50,673 nt of DNA from contig NZ_JAUSBX010000150.1 in the NCBI RefSeq assembly GCF_030651835.1, forward strand, positions 1-50,673, read 5' to 3'. Position 1 is the stretch's first letter. Each line of letters begins with the position of its first letter. Shown here piece by piece: positions 38,477-47,730 of the stretch. The notes beneath the pieces are model-generated. The model worked only from the letters and a program-made list of their open reading frames with translations. It was not told the origin of the DNA and did no database searches. Source of the stretch: Methylicorpusculum sp. GTDB lineage: Bacteria > Pseudomonadota > Gammaproteobacteria > Methylococcales > Methylomonadaceae. A program made the translations under genes and the position numbers.

Positions 38477-39796
38477 CTATTTGGACGGTTTTCTGCCAAG
38501 GTCTTTATAAGGATGCTCCGGTGTCAGCATGGGTGGAAAGCCGTTCAGTTGTCGCCATATTTCATAACCGATACTGACTTGCTCCAGCAAAATCCAGGCT
38601 TTTACCGCGCCGCCCTGACGCAGAAAACGCTCGGAAGGCCAAAGGTGATCATGCTCATCAGGAACAATCAGTACGCGAAATTTGCCCTGACCGTTATCAC
38701 TGGCATCAACAAAAGCAACCGTGCCGCCAAAGGTGCCCACAGCCACTTCCGGCCAGCCGACAAACTGGACAGCCGGCCAGCCTTCAAACATCAGCCGGGC
38801 ATGATGACCCGGCAAAATCAGCGGCGCATCATTTCCTGAAACCCATACTTCAACGGCACGATCGGTGGAATGGGGTACCAAGATCATCAGCGGGTCGCCT
38901 TGTTTGACATAGTGTCCCTGCGGATTCATTAACAAGCGCAGGACGCTGCCATCTTGCGTGGCGGTGATTTTCTGTGCGTTTTGACGTGAAATATTGACGT
39001 CGTTGCTGACCAGACTGTTGCGAATATCGGCCAATTCGCTGCTTACTTTGCTAATTGATGCGGTAGTCGAATCGATTTTGGCCTGCGCATCGGCGCGGAT
39101 TTGATTGATATCGGCTTGTGCGGCACTTTGTTCGGCTTGGGCCGACTGTAATGCGGCTTGTGCGCTATTCAGAGAACGCCTGGCTATAATTGAATCGCGC
39201 TCGGCCACTTCAAAATCTCTCTGTGAAACAAGGCCGTCATTGAGCAAACGTGTTAGCCGGTTTTGCTGCTGAGCTGCTGTTTCCTGAGTAGCTTGTGCGG
39301 AAGCCAGTGATTCGTTTGCCGAAAGCGCTTTTTGTCTGGCCATGTCCAGTTTGTATTGGGCAGTGATGACTTTCATGTCACGGACGGTTTCCAGTTGTTC
39401 GATCTGCACCTTGTAGGCATCAAATTCACGCTGCTTGGCGACTAATTTGGCCTCGTTGGCTTCTCGTTGCCGTCTCAGGCGTTCCGGTAATTGCGGGTCG
39501 ATGTCGCTGACTTCGACCAGTAAATCGCCTTTTTTGACTTTTGCACCTTCTTTAACATGCCAGCGCATGATGCGCCCTGAAACCGGTGATTCAATCGTTT
39601 GCTGCCGTTCAACCGGCATAAACGCAGAAACAATACCTGTACCGTTGATGTTTTGCTGCCAAGGCAGAAACAAGGTGAAAACCGGTACCAGGATGAACAG
39701 CCAGGCAAAGATAAAAACAATGCGTCCGACCAGTCGTGGTGTCTGGCAGGCGCTAATCACCGAAAGTTGCGATGTATTATCAGACATGTTCATCAT
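38477..39796 (-). CDS. HlyD-family membrane fusion (adaptor) protein
   Basis: This 439-aa protein has one N-terminal membrane span (IVFIFAWLFILVPVFTLFLP), a lipoyl-like motif (ESPVSGRIMRWHVKEGAKVKKGDLL), a long alanine/glutamine-rich coiled coil (residues about 110-270) and a C-terminal beta domain. It bridges the inner-membrane ABC protein and the outer-membrane protein. ATG 39796 overlaps the ABC gene stop by four bases; nearby ATGs at codons 2 and 4 are alternatives. Confidence 0.9.
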   Translation of the reverse strand: MMNMSDNTSQLSVISACQTPRLVGRIVFIFAWLFILVPVFTLFLPWQQNINGTGIVSAFMPVERQQTIESPVSGRIMRWHVKEGAKVKKGDLLVEVSDIDPQLPERLRRQREANEAKLVAKQREFDAYKVQIEQLETVRDMKVITAQYKLDMARQKALSANESLASAQATQETAAQQQNRLTRLLNDGLVSQRDFEVAERDSIIARRSLNSAQAALQSAQAEQSAAQADINQIRADAQAKIDSTTASISKVSSELADIRNSLVSNDVNISRQNAQKITATQDGSVLRLLMNPQGHYVKQGDPLMILVPHSTDRAVEVWVSGNDAPLILPGHHARLMFEGWPAVQFVGWPEVAVGTFGGTVAFVDASDNGQGKFRVLIVPDEHDHLWPSERFLRQGGAVKAWILLEQVSIGYEIWRQLNGFPPMLTPEHPYKDLGRKPSK

Positions 39797-41868
39797 CCGT
39801 TAGCGGGCTGAAGATTGATGACGCGCTGGCAAAGCTGCATGACGGACTCGGAACTGGTCAATATCAGCAAAGTCCAGGGCGCATTTTCGCTGAATAGAAT
39901 TTGTTTGGCCTCGCTGCTACCGAAGTTATGCCAATCATCCAGAAGGCCATCGATGATTAACAGTCCGGGATTGCTTATGACGGCTCTGGCAATCATAAGA
40001 TGCTTGATCTGAGAAGAGGAAAGAGGCGAACCGCTTGGACTCAGCTGGGTATAGAGTCCTGCCGGGAATTGGGTGATTTCGGACATGAGTTGCAAGCGGT
40101 TTAAAAGGTTGCGCACCTGTGTAACGGTAATTTCGGGACGACTCAAACGAATATTTTCCAGAATCGACTCTTCAATGATTTCGTTATGACCAATCACCGC
40201 AATCTGCTTTCGAACGCTTTCGAGTTTAATTTCCCGAGAATCCAATTGGTTAATTTCAATACGGCCTTTTTGGGGCTGGCGTAAACCGGTCAATAAGTCC
40301 GCTAACGTGGATTTGCCCGCGCCTAAGTTTCCTGTAAGCGCTACGGTCTCTCCGGCGCTGATTGAAAAGCTTAAGTGTTGTATGGGTATATGGCCGTTTG
40401 GATAGGCATAAGTCAAATCATGCACTGCTATCGAGGTCGGTCCTGCCCATGTCATTATTTCCCCTGATTCACGCTCAACCGGCAAGTCGAGCAAATGACC
40501 TAACTTATCAACACCGGCCATTAAGTCGTAATAGCTTTCCAACTGCTTTTTTAATTTCGAAAACGACAACAGTACGCCCGAAACGATCAGTTCTGCTGCA
40601 ACCAGTTGACCTAAACTGAGCTGTCCCTCCATAACCAGCAGGCCGCCAACAGCCAGCAAAGCCGTTCCCGCAACTGCATATAGCGCATAAAGACTGATAT
40701 GCTGATTGAGTAAAATCCCGTAATGCGCTTTGCGTGAATTCAGGTATTCATAAGCCAGTTTATCGGTCCGTTCTTTTGCTAATTCCGGGCCGCCGGAAAA
40801 TTTAAACATATGACCATTTCTGGCAAGGGTTTCCAGCCAAGCGACAACCTCGTATTTAGCGATTGATTCGTTGATAGAGGTAGAGACACCTTTCCGGCCC
40901 TGAATAAAAATGACAAAGGCTAACCAACTCACCACCAGCGCATCAAAGAGCATAAGAGTCGGGTGATAAGCGGCCAGCACAAATAAACCGATAGTGCTTT
41001 GCAGCGCCATCGAAAAACCGTCCAGCATTAAAAACGCACCGGCTTTTTGCACGGTCAATACATCAAAAAAACGGTTGACGAGTTCAGCGCCGTTTTTTTC
41101 GTCGTAGACGGACCATTTGACCCGGGGCAGGCGATAAGCCAGATCTGCGGCCATTCTGACGAATACGCGGCGCTGGATCAGCTCTACTATATAAGACTGT
41201 AAAATTGAAACGGCGCCGTAAAAGGTCAGAAAGATAAACAGCATGAACGATAAAACGGTTAAAGGCTGCATCATGCCGCCTAGGGCAACCGTATTAACCA
41301 GAGATTGAACTGCGGCAGGCGTTGCCAAGCTCAGTAATCCGGAGGCGCCGGCTAATAGGACCACTCTCCATAAATCCTTTTGTTCGACTTTTACCATCGC
41401 AATAAGACGCCGCAGAGGCGGCATGTGGTGTTCGCCATGATGAGATGATGCTTCGATGGGTGATTTTAGCTCAACAGCAAACCATTCCAGCAGGCGCTCA
41501 GGTGTAGTTTGCAGCAAGGTTTGCAGTTCATTGAGATTGACCAGGCGCCGGTTGACCTCGGCTTCGTTGACTATCGTAATTTTTATCCGACCGCGGCTAA
41601 ATCCGGAGACTACCAGCCACTCACCGTTTTCCAAGGGTTTGATCAGCGGGGTCAGATTGCCGGAACCGTCAACGGCTTGTTCGCAGTTTAGCAAACACTC
41701 TTTGATGTCCAGTCCCAGAGTGGCTGCTGTTTCGGTCAGGCCTTCCAATAAATTGACGGCAGTCAGCTCATAATCATGACGTAGTCCTTTTTCATGAGCG
41801 GAGCTGCCCATTTCGGAGAGAAGCACATCGAACAGCGTCCAAAAGACGGGGGATCTGGTTTGAGACAT
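39793..41868 (-). CDS. Type I secretion-like ABC exporter with degenerate ATPase
   Basis: This is a 691-aa protein. Residues about 1-140 resemble the inactive C39-like domain of exporters such as HlyB (no catalytic Cys pattern). Next comes a six-helix membrane domain (residues about 165-440) and a nucleotide-binding domain. Walker A is intact (GNLGAGKSTL), but the Q-loop reads IAVIGHN, the signature PLSSSQIKH replaces LSGGQ, the Walker B end reads LLIIDGLLDD with Gly for the catalytic Glu, and the H-loop has LTSSES without His. It may bind but hardly hydrolyse ATP. It is the first gene of the operon. Confidence 0.88.
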   Translation of the reverse strand: MSQTRSPVFWTLFDVLLSEMGSSAHEKGLRHDYELTAVNLLEGLTETAATLGLDIKECLLNCEQAVDGSGNLTPLIKPLENGEWLVVSGFSRGRIKITIVNEAEVNRRLVNLNELQTLLQTTPERLLEWFAVELKSPIEASSHHGEHHMPPLRRLIAMVKVEQKDLWRVVLLAGASGLLSLATPAAVQSLVNTVALGGMMQPLTVLSFMLFIFLTFYGAVSILQSYIVELIQRRVFVRMAADLAYRLPRVKWSVYDEKNGAELVNRFFDVLTVQKAGAFLMLDGFSMALQSTIGLFVLAAYHPTLMLFDALVVSWLAFVIFIQGRKGVSTSINESIAKYEVVAWLETLARNGHMFKFSGGPELAKERTDKLAYEYLNSRKAHYGILLNQHISLYALYAVAGTALLAVGGLLVMEGQLSLGQLVAAELIVSGVLLSFSKLKKQLESYYDLMAGVDKLGHLLDLPVERESGEIMTWAGPTSIAVHDLTYAYPNGHIPIQHLSFSISAGETVALTGNLGAGKSTLADLLTGLRQPQKGRIEINQLDSREIKLESVRKQIAVIGHNEIIEESILENIRLSRPEITVTQVRNLLNRLQLMSEITQFPAGLYTQLSPSGSPLSSSQIKHLMIARAVISNPGLLIIDGLLDDWHNFGSSEAKQILFSENAPWTLLILTSSESVMQLCQRVINLQPANG

Positions 41869-42154
41869 AGTGAGTTGAGTATGACGGTCGTCTTAGGCTA
41901 TCGGAGAGAAGGTATTATTATGGGTTATATTGGGCTTATGTCTCGTAAATCAAATACAGCATCGCGGTTAAGGATCCATACTAAACAAGCTAGTTCAAAC
42001 CCTATCCACATATCTAGAGCAAGATAACTCAAATGGCTTTCACATTCCTTACGAACGGATCTTGCCTTGAGTTTTGATTTTACCGTATGACACCTCTGCA
42101 AAGACATTCATTTTATCATCGAGATTTTGGTGGCAAAGGGTATGTCGAGATACT

Positions 42155-42370
42155 CAGCAATTCTCCGTTTGATCTTTTCGGCGTCATTTTGGGCTGGAAA
42201 AAGCCTTTTGAGGAACGTCATAACCCCTTCCATGGGATCTTGGCTGCAGCATCTGACCGCCAAGGACGGTGGAAATGCAGATTTTGTCCGGAATAAAAAT
42301 CTGCCCTGCTGCCGACATCCTCAAAAAGCTTCCCCCCAGCCCTTTTTTCTCTTCAAATTGACAATTGCTG
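42155..42370 (+). mobile_element. MITE-like element, family R2, copy 2 (with 51-base insert)
   Basis: It starts CAGCAATTCTCCGTTTGA and ends TCAAATTGACAATTGCTG. The flanks CGAGATACT (42146-42154) and CGAGATATT (42371-42379) are a 9-bp target duplication with one change. The sequence matches copy 1 (23963) closely, except for about 51 extra bases at the tip of the central hairpin, themselves containing GCAGATTTT/AAAATCTGC inverted arms. It has no coding capacity. Confidence 0.85.
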
Positions 42371-42404
42371 CGAGATATTTAATCTCCTTGATTGGATAGC
42401 GGCC

Positions 42405-42433
42405 TTGCCCGTTTATATAAGGTCAATTAACAT
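42405..42433 (+). promoter_or_regulatory. Possible promoter of the accessory Hsp70 operon
   Basis: TTGCCC (42405-42410) and TAACAT (42428-42433) are spaced by 17 bases, 33 bases upstream of the TPR gene start. It is a pattern match only. No heat-shock sigma-32 promoter was recognised. Confidence 0.3.
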
Positions 42434-42465
42434 AACCGGATTCGCATCTTTAGATTTTCCTCCAA

Positions 42466-44973
42466 ATGAACATAGCACGCCCCTCTGATAACTCAGGTCT
42501 ATCCCAAACTGCCCTGGAGCAAAAAGCATCGGCTCACTTTTTGGCGCACCGTTTTAAAGAAGCAAGTGACATTTACAAAGAGTTGCTGAAGCATTCTGAA
42601 AATGCTTCCTGGCGGCAGCAACTAGCGCAATGCTATTTACAAAGAGCGCTGAATTTTGCGGTAAAAGGGCAGGTCAAGGAAGCTGTCATTTTATGGGAAA
42701 ATTACGCGGAGTTAGCCGAGCCCCCTCTGGCAAATTTTGATGACTACATTGTCTGGTTGTTGTCGACTAAAAATATCAAGAAAGCTTTGGCGGCGATTGC
42801 TCTGCTAACCAAGGAACAACTGGATGAGAAATATTCCGACCTTGCTGTCTTCCTGGGTTTTCTTATCCTGACTGATCAGCCCGTCATAGCCGAGCAATTG
42901 CCGCAAGACTCGGTTTTTATCATGCACTTGGGATTAATCCGGGAAGCTTTGACCGCTTGCCGTGAAAACAATCCTGTACAGCTTGATGCCGTTTTAAAAA
43001 AATTGCCGTTCCGCTCGGCGTTCCGTGATTTGCGACCACTACTTAAAGGGCTGATGACCATTCCCGCTTCAATTGAACAGGCCCGGGAATTATTATCCAA
43101 GCTGCCTGACAATTCGCCGTATCGTGCCGCTGCCGATGCTTTGCTGGCTTATACGCAAGAGGGTAAAGACTTTACCGATTCAGCGCTTTACCTCGAACCC
43201 CTGCAACGTAAAATCATTGCCAAGGCGAAAGGGTTGAGTAATAAGCAACTCGAATTGCTTGATACGTTATGTCAAAATCACAGCCGGCTGACGGATAAAT
43301 TTAAATTCGATTTGGCAATTCGCTATCGCGCTCTGTTTGGAGATGATTCGGTAAAACGATTTTGTCAGGCCATGCTCTTAAACTATCCGGCGGGCCGTAA
43401 GGATTATCTAAAACATTTCGGCTCCGCTAATCCGTTTGAAGAACACCGGATCAAGGCCTTATTGTGCGAACATAATCAAATGAAGGATGATGCTGAGCCT
43501 CACTGGAGGCAATGCATTGAGGCGCTAAACAACCAAGGTCAGCAGAATGATCGTAAAATAGCATTGATTCTTAGGCATATGACGGGCGCGGCGCTGCCTG
43601 AAGACACAGTCACACTGCTGGTTGAGAGTCTGAATTATGATCCGGATGACAGGGACAGTTTTCTGAAAATCTTGAAACATTATGATGAGCATGCTCCCGA
43701 TCCTGCCGAATATCAGCGCTGGCTGGATGTCTGTCTCAAGCAGTTCCCGCGGGATACCGATTTTTTAACGTTTGCAATTAAAGCTTCGTCGCAAAAAAAA
43801 GCATTCAAAAAAGCCTCGCAGTACGCGAAGGTTTTGTTAAAAATCGATCCAGTCAACACACTGGCCAAGCAATCGCTGGTCAGTAGTCATCTGGCGCATG
43901 CCCGCAAGCTGATCAAAACCAAGAAATATCATTTGGTAGACAAGGAGATTCAATCTGTCGGGAAGTTGTTGGCCGATAAAAAAATGCGCGCTCAGACCGA
44001 GTTGATGCGTGGTTTTTTTGAGCTTGTTGCGGAAGATAAACAACTGGGATTGCAAAAGATTGCCGATGCCCTGCAAAAGTTGAATGCCGATCCGCTTGCC
44101 ATGCATTTTCAAGCAACGATTGAAGCCTTGTTGTTGGATTTGCCGGTCGCGACGGTTACGAGGCAATTACCACCTATAAAGGATTATTTGCTGCCGGCGC
44201 AAGGCCTGTCCAGTTTGATCCGTTTAATCAAGCAGTATGACGAACAAGGGTGTGATTTTAAAATCCTGATTAAAGCATTGGATAAATTCAAAAAACTGAT
44301 AAAAATGTCGGTTGAGCAACAAGACTACACCGAGGCCTTGTTATTGGAATGGAGCCAGGTATTGGTTAGCCTTCAGCATTTCGAATTGTTGAGGCACTGC
44401 GCCAAATTGGCTTTAGGTCGATGGCATAAACCGGTCTGGAGATACTATAAGATCTATGCGGGAGCCAATGGCAGTCCGGCGCGCGTTGATATGCTCGATT
44501 TTTACCGCTTGAAAGACAGTCTTGATGATGCTTTAAGAGAAAACGATCAGCGGACCGCTCAATTAATCCGCCGATTTATTGCCGAAATTGAAAACTTTTT
44601 AAATCCATTGAGCTTTATTGAAGATCTGTTTGATCAATATGAGCCATACGAGGACGACGATGAGGACGATGCCATCACGCACTTATTCGGTCATTTGTCG
44701 GATTCGGATTTGCAAAAAATCACGAAAAAACTGGCGTCGGTTATGAAGCAAAATACACCGGATCAGGTTTTAGCATTCTGTTTTAGTCAATGCCGGAAAA
44801 AAATCAGCCCGTTTTCACAAGATTTTTTGGCGAATGATCAATTGTTCGTGACATGCGCTGCTCTATTTTATGCGGCGTATGAATTACAGATGGATATAGG
44901 CATAACGATGGATGACATTGTGGCCTACTTCGACGAAAGTGATATGCCGAAATCCTCGTTTCCATTCTTTTAA
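42466..44973 (+). CDS. Large helical-repeat (TPR-like) protein of the accessory Hsp70 operon
   Basis: This is an 835-aa cytosolic-looking protein with no signal or membrane span. Its N-terminal third has TPR-like helix pairs (e.g. AHFLAHRFKEASDIYKELLKH, WRQQLAQCYLQRALNF) and the rest is an all-helical array. An acidic run EPYEDDDEDDA lies near residue 725. It ends 16 bases before the J-like gene, and the next four genes are chaperone-type, so it may act as scaffold or client-recognition subunit. The ATG has no good RBS. Confidence 0.75.
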   Translation: MNIARPSDNSGLSQTALEQKASAHFLAHRFKEASDIYKELLKHSENASWRQQLAQCYLQRALNFAVKGQVKEAVILWENYAELAEPPLANFDDYIVWLLSTKNIKKALAAIALLTKEQLDEKYSDLAVFLGFLILTDQPVIAEQLPQDSVFIMHLGLIREALTACRENNPVQLDAVLKKLPFRSAFRDLRPLLKGLMTIPASIEQARELLSKLPDNSPYRAAADALLAYTQEGKDFTDSALYLEPLQRKIIAKAKGLSNKQLELLDTLCQNHSRLTDKFKFDLAIRYRALFGDDSVKRFCQAMLLNYPAGRKDYLKHFGSANPFEEHRIKALLCEHNQMKDDAEPHWRQCIEALNNQGQQNDRKIALILRHMTGAALPEDTVTLLVESLNYDPDDRDSFLKILKHYDEHAPDPAEYQRWLDVCLKQFPRDTDFLTFAIKASSQKKAFKKASQYAKVLLKIDPVNTLAKQSLVSSHLAHARKLIKTKKYHLVDKEIQSVGKLLADKKMRAQTELMRGFFELVAEDKQLGLQKIADALQKLNADPLAMHFQATIEALLLDLPVATVTRQLPPIKDYLLPAQGLSSLIRLIKQYDEQGCDFKILIKALDKFKKLIKMSVEQQDYTEALLLEWSQVLVSLQHFELLRHCAKLALGRWHKPVWRYYKIYAGANGSPARVDMLDFYRLKDSLDDALRENDQRTAQLIRRFIAEIENFLNPLSFIEDLFDQYEPYEDDDEDDAITHLFGHLSDSDLQKITKKLASVMKQNTPDQVLAFCFSQCRKKISPFSQDFLANDQLFVTCAALFYAAYELQMDIGITMDDIVAYFDESDMPKSSFPFF

Positions 44974-44989
44974 GCAAAGCGGTTACAAC

Positions 44990-45319
44990 ATGACATCACC
45001 TTTTGAGATACTTGATGTTGCCGAGCAGGCAACCGATGCAGAAATCAAACAAGCCTACCTGCAAAAAGTCAGGAGCAATCCACCGGACAGGGACCAGGCC
45101 GTTTTTCAGCAGATACAGGAAGCGTATGAAACCGTCAAAGATGAAAACAGTCGTTTGAACTACGCACTCTTCAATTTTCAGCCGGCCGATTTTAACGATT
45201 TATTGAACCGTGCCTTCCGTCAGCAAACTCCATTGCAGCCGTTTTCAATAGACGATTTTTTTAAATTGTTGAGTGCGGGTCATTTGGAAAAAATAGCCCC
45301 ATTGCCTAAAAAATCATGA
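44990..45319 (+). CDS. J-domain-like cochaperone lacking the HPD histidine
   Basis: This 109-aa protein starts at ATG 44990 (MTSPFEILDVAEQATDAEI); the frame is open upstream inside the TPR gene. Residues 4-58 match a J domain: FEILDV, DAEIKQAYLQKV, then FQQIQEAYETVKDENSRLNY. The diagnostic HPD is PPD (residues 31-33), so the key His that stimulates Hsp70 ATPase is missing. The C terminus is short, with no zinc or client domain. It overlaps the GrpE-like gene by four bases (ATGA). Confidence 0.82.
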   Translation: MTSPFEILDVAEQATDAEIKQAYLQKVRSNPPDRDQAVFQQIQEAYETVKDENSRLNYALFNFQPADFNDLLNRAFRQQTPLQPFSIDDFFKLLSAGHLEKIAPLPKKS

Positions 45320-45966
45320 CTACCTATACTTCCCACAGCGAGTTGCTCGATACCTTGCAACACTATCTGGAACAAACCGATTTTGCTCATTTGACGGCTG
45401 TCAATCAGCCGGATTTGGCCGGATTATTTAGTGATCTGGCCGGATTGAAAAGTGAGGTCAAAGCTGAATCACGTCAGTTTAAAGCGACGCTGGATACGTT
45501 GAGTGAGGCATTGACGACACTGCAAGCCGATAATCAGGCGATGGCGGCACAACTCTCTGCGGTTGCCGAACGGATGCTGCAACAAAAGCGGGATGTGCAA
45601 CGCACCCTGCTTTTGGATATCATCGACATCTATGACCGCTTGGCTGAAGGTTATCGTATTTTGCAAAACTATAAGCCGGTTGATGCGCTGTTCAAGCATT
45701 CCAAGAAACAGGATGTTCGTTTTATAAAAAGCTTTGGGCAAGGCCAGGAAATCACGCTGAAGCGCTTTGAGCAATGGCTGCAAAGGCAACGTGTTTATCC
45801 TATAGAATCTGCCGGTAAGCAGTTTGACGCTCACACCATGCGAACTTTGGAAATCGGTCATGACGCCACGCTTGAAAACGGTGTTGTGCTTGAGGAACTG
45901 CGCAAAGGATTTCTATTTGAAGACCAGGTCTTGCGGCTGGCTGAAGTCAAAGTCAATAAACTCTAA
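45316..45966 (+). CDS. GrpE-like nucleotide exchange factor
   Basis: This is a 216-aa protein with a long N-terminal coiled coil (residues about 40-100) and a C-terminal beta domain with ESAGKQFDAHTMRTLEIGHD...NGVVLEELRKGFLFEDQVLRLAEV (a clear GrpE pattern). It should release ADP from the Hsp70 encoded 18 bases downstream. As the set comes with its own Hsp70 and J-like protein, it is likely dedicated to this operon, not the cell's main GrpE. Confidence 0.85.
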   Translation: MTTYTSHSELLDTLQHYLEQTDFAHLTAVNQPDLAGLFSDLAGLKSEVKAESRQFKATLDTLSEALTTLQADNQAMAAQLSAVAERMLQQKRDVQRTLLLDIIDIYDRLAEGYRILQNYKPVDALFKHSKKQDVRFIKSFGQGQEITLKRFEQWLQRQRVYPIESAGKQFDAHTMRTLEIGHDATLENGVVLEELRKGFLFEDQVLRLAEVKVNKL

Positions 45967-45984
45967 AAAATTACTCTCCTACTT

Positions 45985-47730
45985 ATGAACGAAATTATTA
46001 TCGGGATCGACCTGGGAACCACTAACTCCGAAGTGGCCATTGTAGAAAACGGAAAAGTGCATGTCATTGCCGAGTCAGGCAAAAAAATTGTGCCGTCATT
46101 TGTCGGCATCGGCGATAACGGTGAAATTTTGACCGGAGAAACAGCGCGCAATCAATACCTGATCTATCCTGAACGCACCGTTAAATCGATCAAGCGTTTG
46201 ATGGGTCAGGATACCCATGTTGTGATGGCCGGTCACTCTTATTCTCCGCAGGAAATTTCTGCAATTATCCTGAAACGCCTTAAATCAATTGCCGAACAGT
46301 ATATTGGACAAGCGATTAGCAAAGCGGTGATTACGGTTCCCGCTTATTTTTCTGATGCCCAGCGTCAAGCCACGCGCGAGGCAGGCGAAATAGCCGGACT
46401 TGAAGTGGTGCGTATGATCAATGAACCGACAGCGGCAGCGCTGACCTACGGTGCCGATCAAAGCGAGCCCAAACGTATGCTGGTTTACGATCTGGGCGGC
46501 GGCACCTTCGATGTCTCGGTGGTCAATGTTCAATCGGGGGTCGTGGAAGTCTTATCCAGCCATGGGGACAATCATCTCGGCGGCGATGATTTCGATCAGC
46601 AGATTATCGGCTATATCCAGGATCATATTCGCCAACAGCACGGCATCGAAATCGCACAACACAGCAAGGCTTCTGCGCGGATTAACCGGGCCGCCGAAAA
46701 TGCCAAAATGCAGTTGTCCGATGAGCCCTATGCCCAGATCAATGAGGAATATTTATTCGAACATGAAGGCTCTACTATCCATCTGACGCTGGAATTGTCG
46801 CGGATGGACTACGAGGACATGATCGAAGATTATATCAACGCGACCATCGATGCTGTTCATATTGCACTCAAAGGCGCAAAACTTACCGCTTCGGATATTG
46901 ATGAAATCATTCTGGTCGGCGGGTCTACGCGCACGCCTTGCGTTCGCGAACGTCTCTTTGATGAATTTGGTTTCGAGCCGCACAGTGAAGTGGATCCTGA
47001 TTTATGCGTTGCGATGGGGGCCGCCATTCAGGCCGCGATGATCAACGGCCAGCAAGTTGACACCGTGTTGGTCGATGTCACGCCTTATACTTATGGAACC
47101 AGTGCGCTGGGTTATTTGGACGGTGAAGTTTACCCTTATCAGTTCATTCCGATTATTCATAAGAACAGCGTGCTGCCTGCCCGCAAATCCGAAGCCTTTA
47201 TGACCTATCAGGATGGTCAGAAAATGGTTGAGGTTACTGTTTACCAAGGTGAAGATCCGGATGCGCTGAACAACATCAAAATCGGAGAATTTATGGTTGA
47301 GGATCTGCAGAATGTTCCTGCAGGTAATATCATCACGCTGACTTTGGCGCTGGATCTCAATGGTATGTTGCAGGTCTCAGCGCAGGAAAAAGCCACCGGA
47401 CTGGAAAAGTCGATCACGATCAACAATGTGATTTCCCGGTTTGCGGCCGAGGAGTTGAGCAGTGCCAAGCACCGTATCGCTGGCTTATTCGGACAAAATG
47501 ATGCTGAAGACACCTTGTTAGAAACCGTGTCAGACTCCGACGCTATCGCGGCGGCCCGACAACTGATCAAAAAAGCCGAAACCCTGTTCGATGTGGTTTC
47601 AGCTGAAGACAAGGAAGACATGATCGATTTGATCGAAAAAATCGGAGCCTGTATCGAAGCCGGCGATGAGCCGGGCTTGCAGGAACCGGTAGAGCAACTG
47701 AGCGATATCATCTATTACCTGGAATCGTAA
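45985..47730 (+). CDS. Hsp70-family chaperone (DnaK/HscC-like)
   Basis: This 581-aa Hsp70 has IGIDLGTTNSEVAI, VPAYFSDAQRQATREAG, YDLGGGTFDVSVV, GDNHLGGDDFD and LVGGSTRTPCVRE, all ATPase-domain signatures. The interdomain linker region reads VDTVLVDVTPYTYGT, and the substrate domain has VTVYQGEDPDA. The C-terminal lid is short (about 70 residues less than DnaK), similar to E. coli HscC in size. It is a specialised paralogue; the main dnaK would be elsewhere. The stop shares a base with the next gene (TAATG). Confidence 0.93.
   Translation: MNEIIIGIDLGTTNSEVAIVENGKVHVIAESGKKIVPSFVGIGDNGEILTGETARNQYLIYPERTVKSIKRLMGQDTHVVMAGHSYSPQEISAIILKRLKSIAEQYIGQAISKAVITVPAYFSDAQRQATREAGEIAGLEVVRMINEPTAAALTYGADQSEPKRMLVYDLGGGTFDVSVVNVQSGVVEVLSSHGDNHLGGDDFDQQIIGYIQDHIRQQHGIEIAQHSKASARINRAAENAKMQLSDEPYAQINEEYLFEHEGSTIHLTLELSRMDYEDMIEDYINATIDAVHIALKGAKLTASDIDEIILVGGSTRTPCVRERLFDEFGFEPHSEVDPDLCVAMGAAIQAAMINGQQVDTVLVDVTPYTYGTSALGYLDGEVYPYQFIPIIHKNSVLPARKSEAFMTYQDGQKMVEVTVYQGEDPDALNNIKIGEFMVEDLQNVPAGNIITLTLALDLNGMLQVSAQEKATGLEKSITINNVISRFAAEELSSAKHRIAGLFGQNDAEDTLLETVSDSDAIAAARQLIKKAETLFDVVSAEDKEDMIDLIEKIGACIEAGDEPGLQEPVEQLSDIIYYLES

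Larger units (their letters stand above)
41869..42465 (+). other. Intergenic region holding an R2 MITE and the chaperone operon promoter
   Basis: The region from 41869 to 42145 has no gene. R2 copy 2 occupies 42155-42370. The last 95 bases precede the TPR gene. Short frames inside lack RBS or cross the MITE. Confidence 0.6.

Noticed and set aside
42127-42399. 90-aa open frame upstream of the TPR gene
   Set aside because: It crosses R2 copy 2; the same repeat elsewhere gives a different frame.
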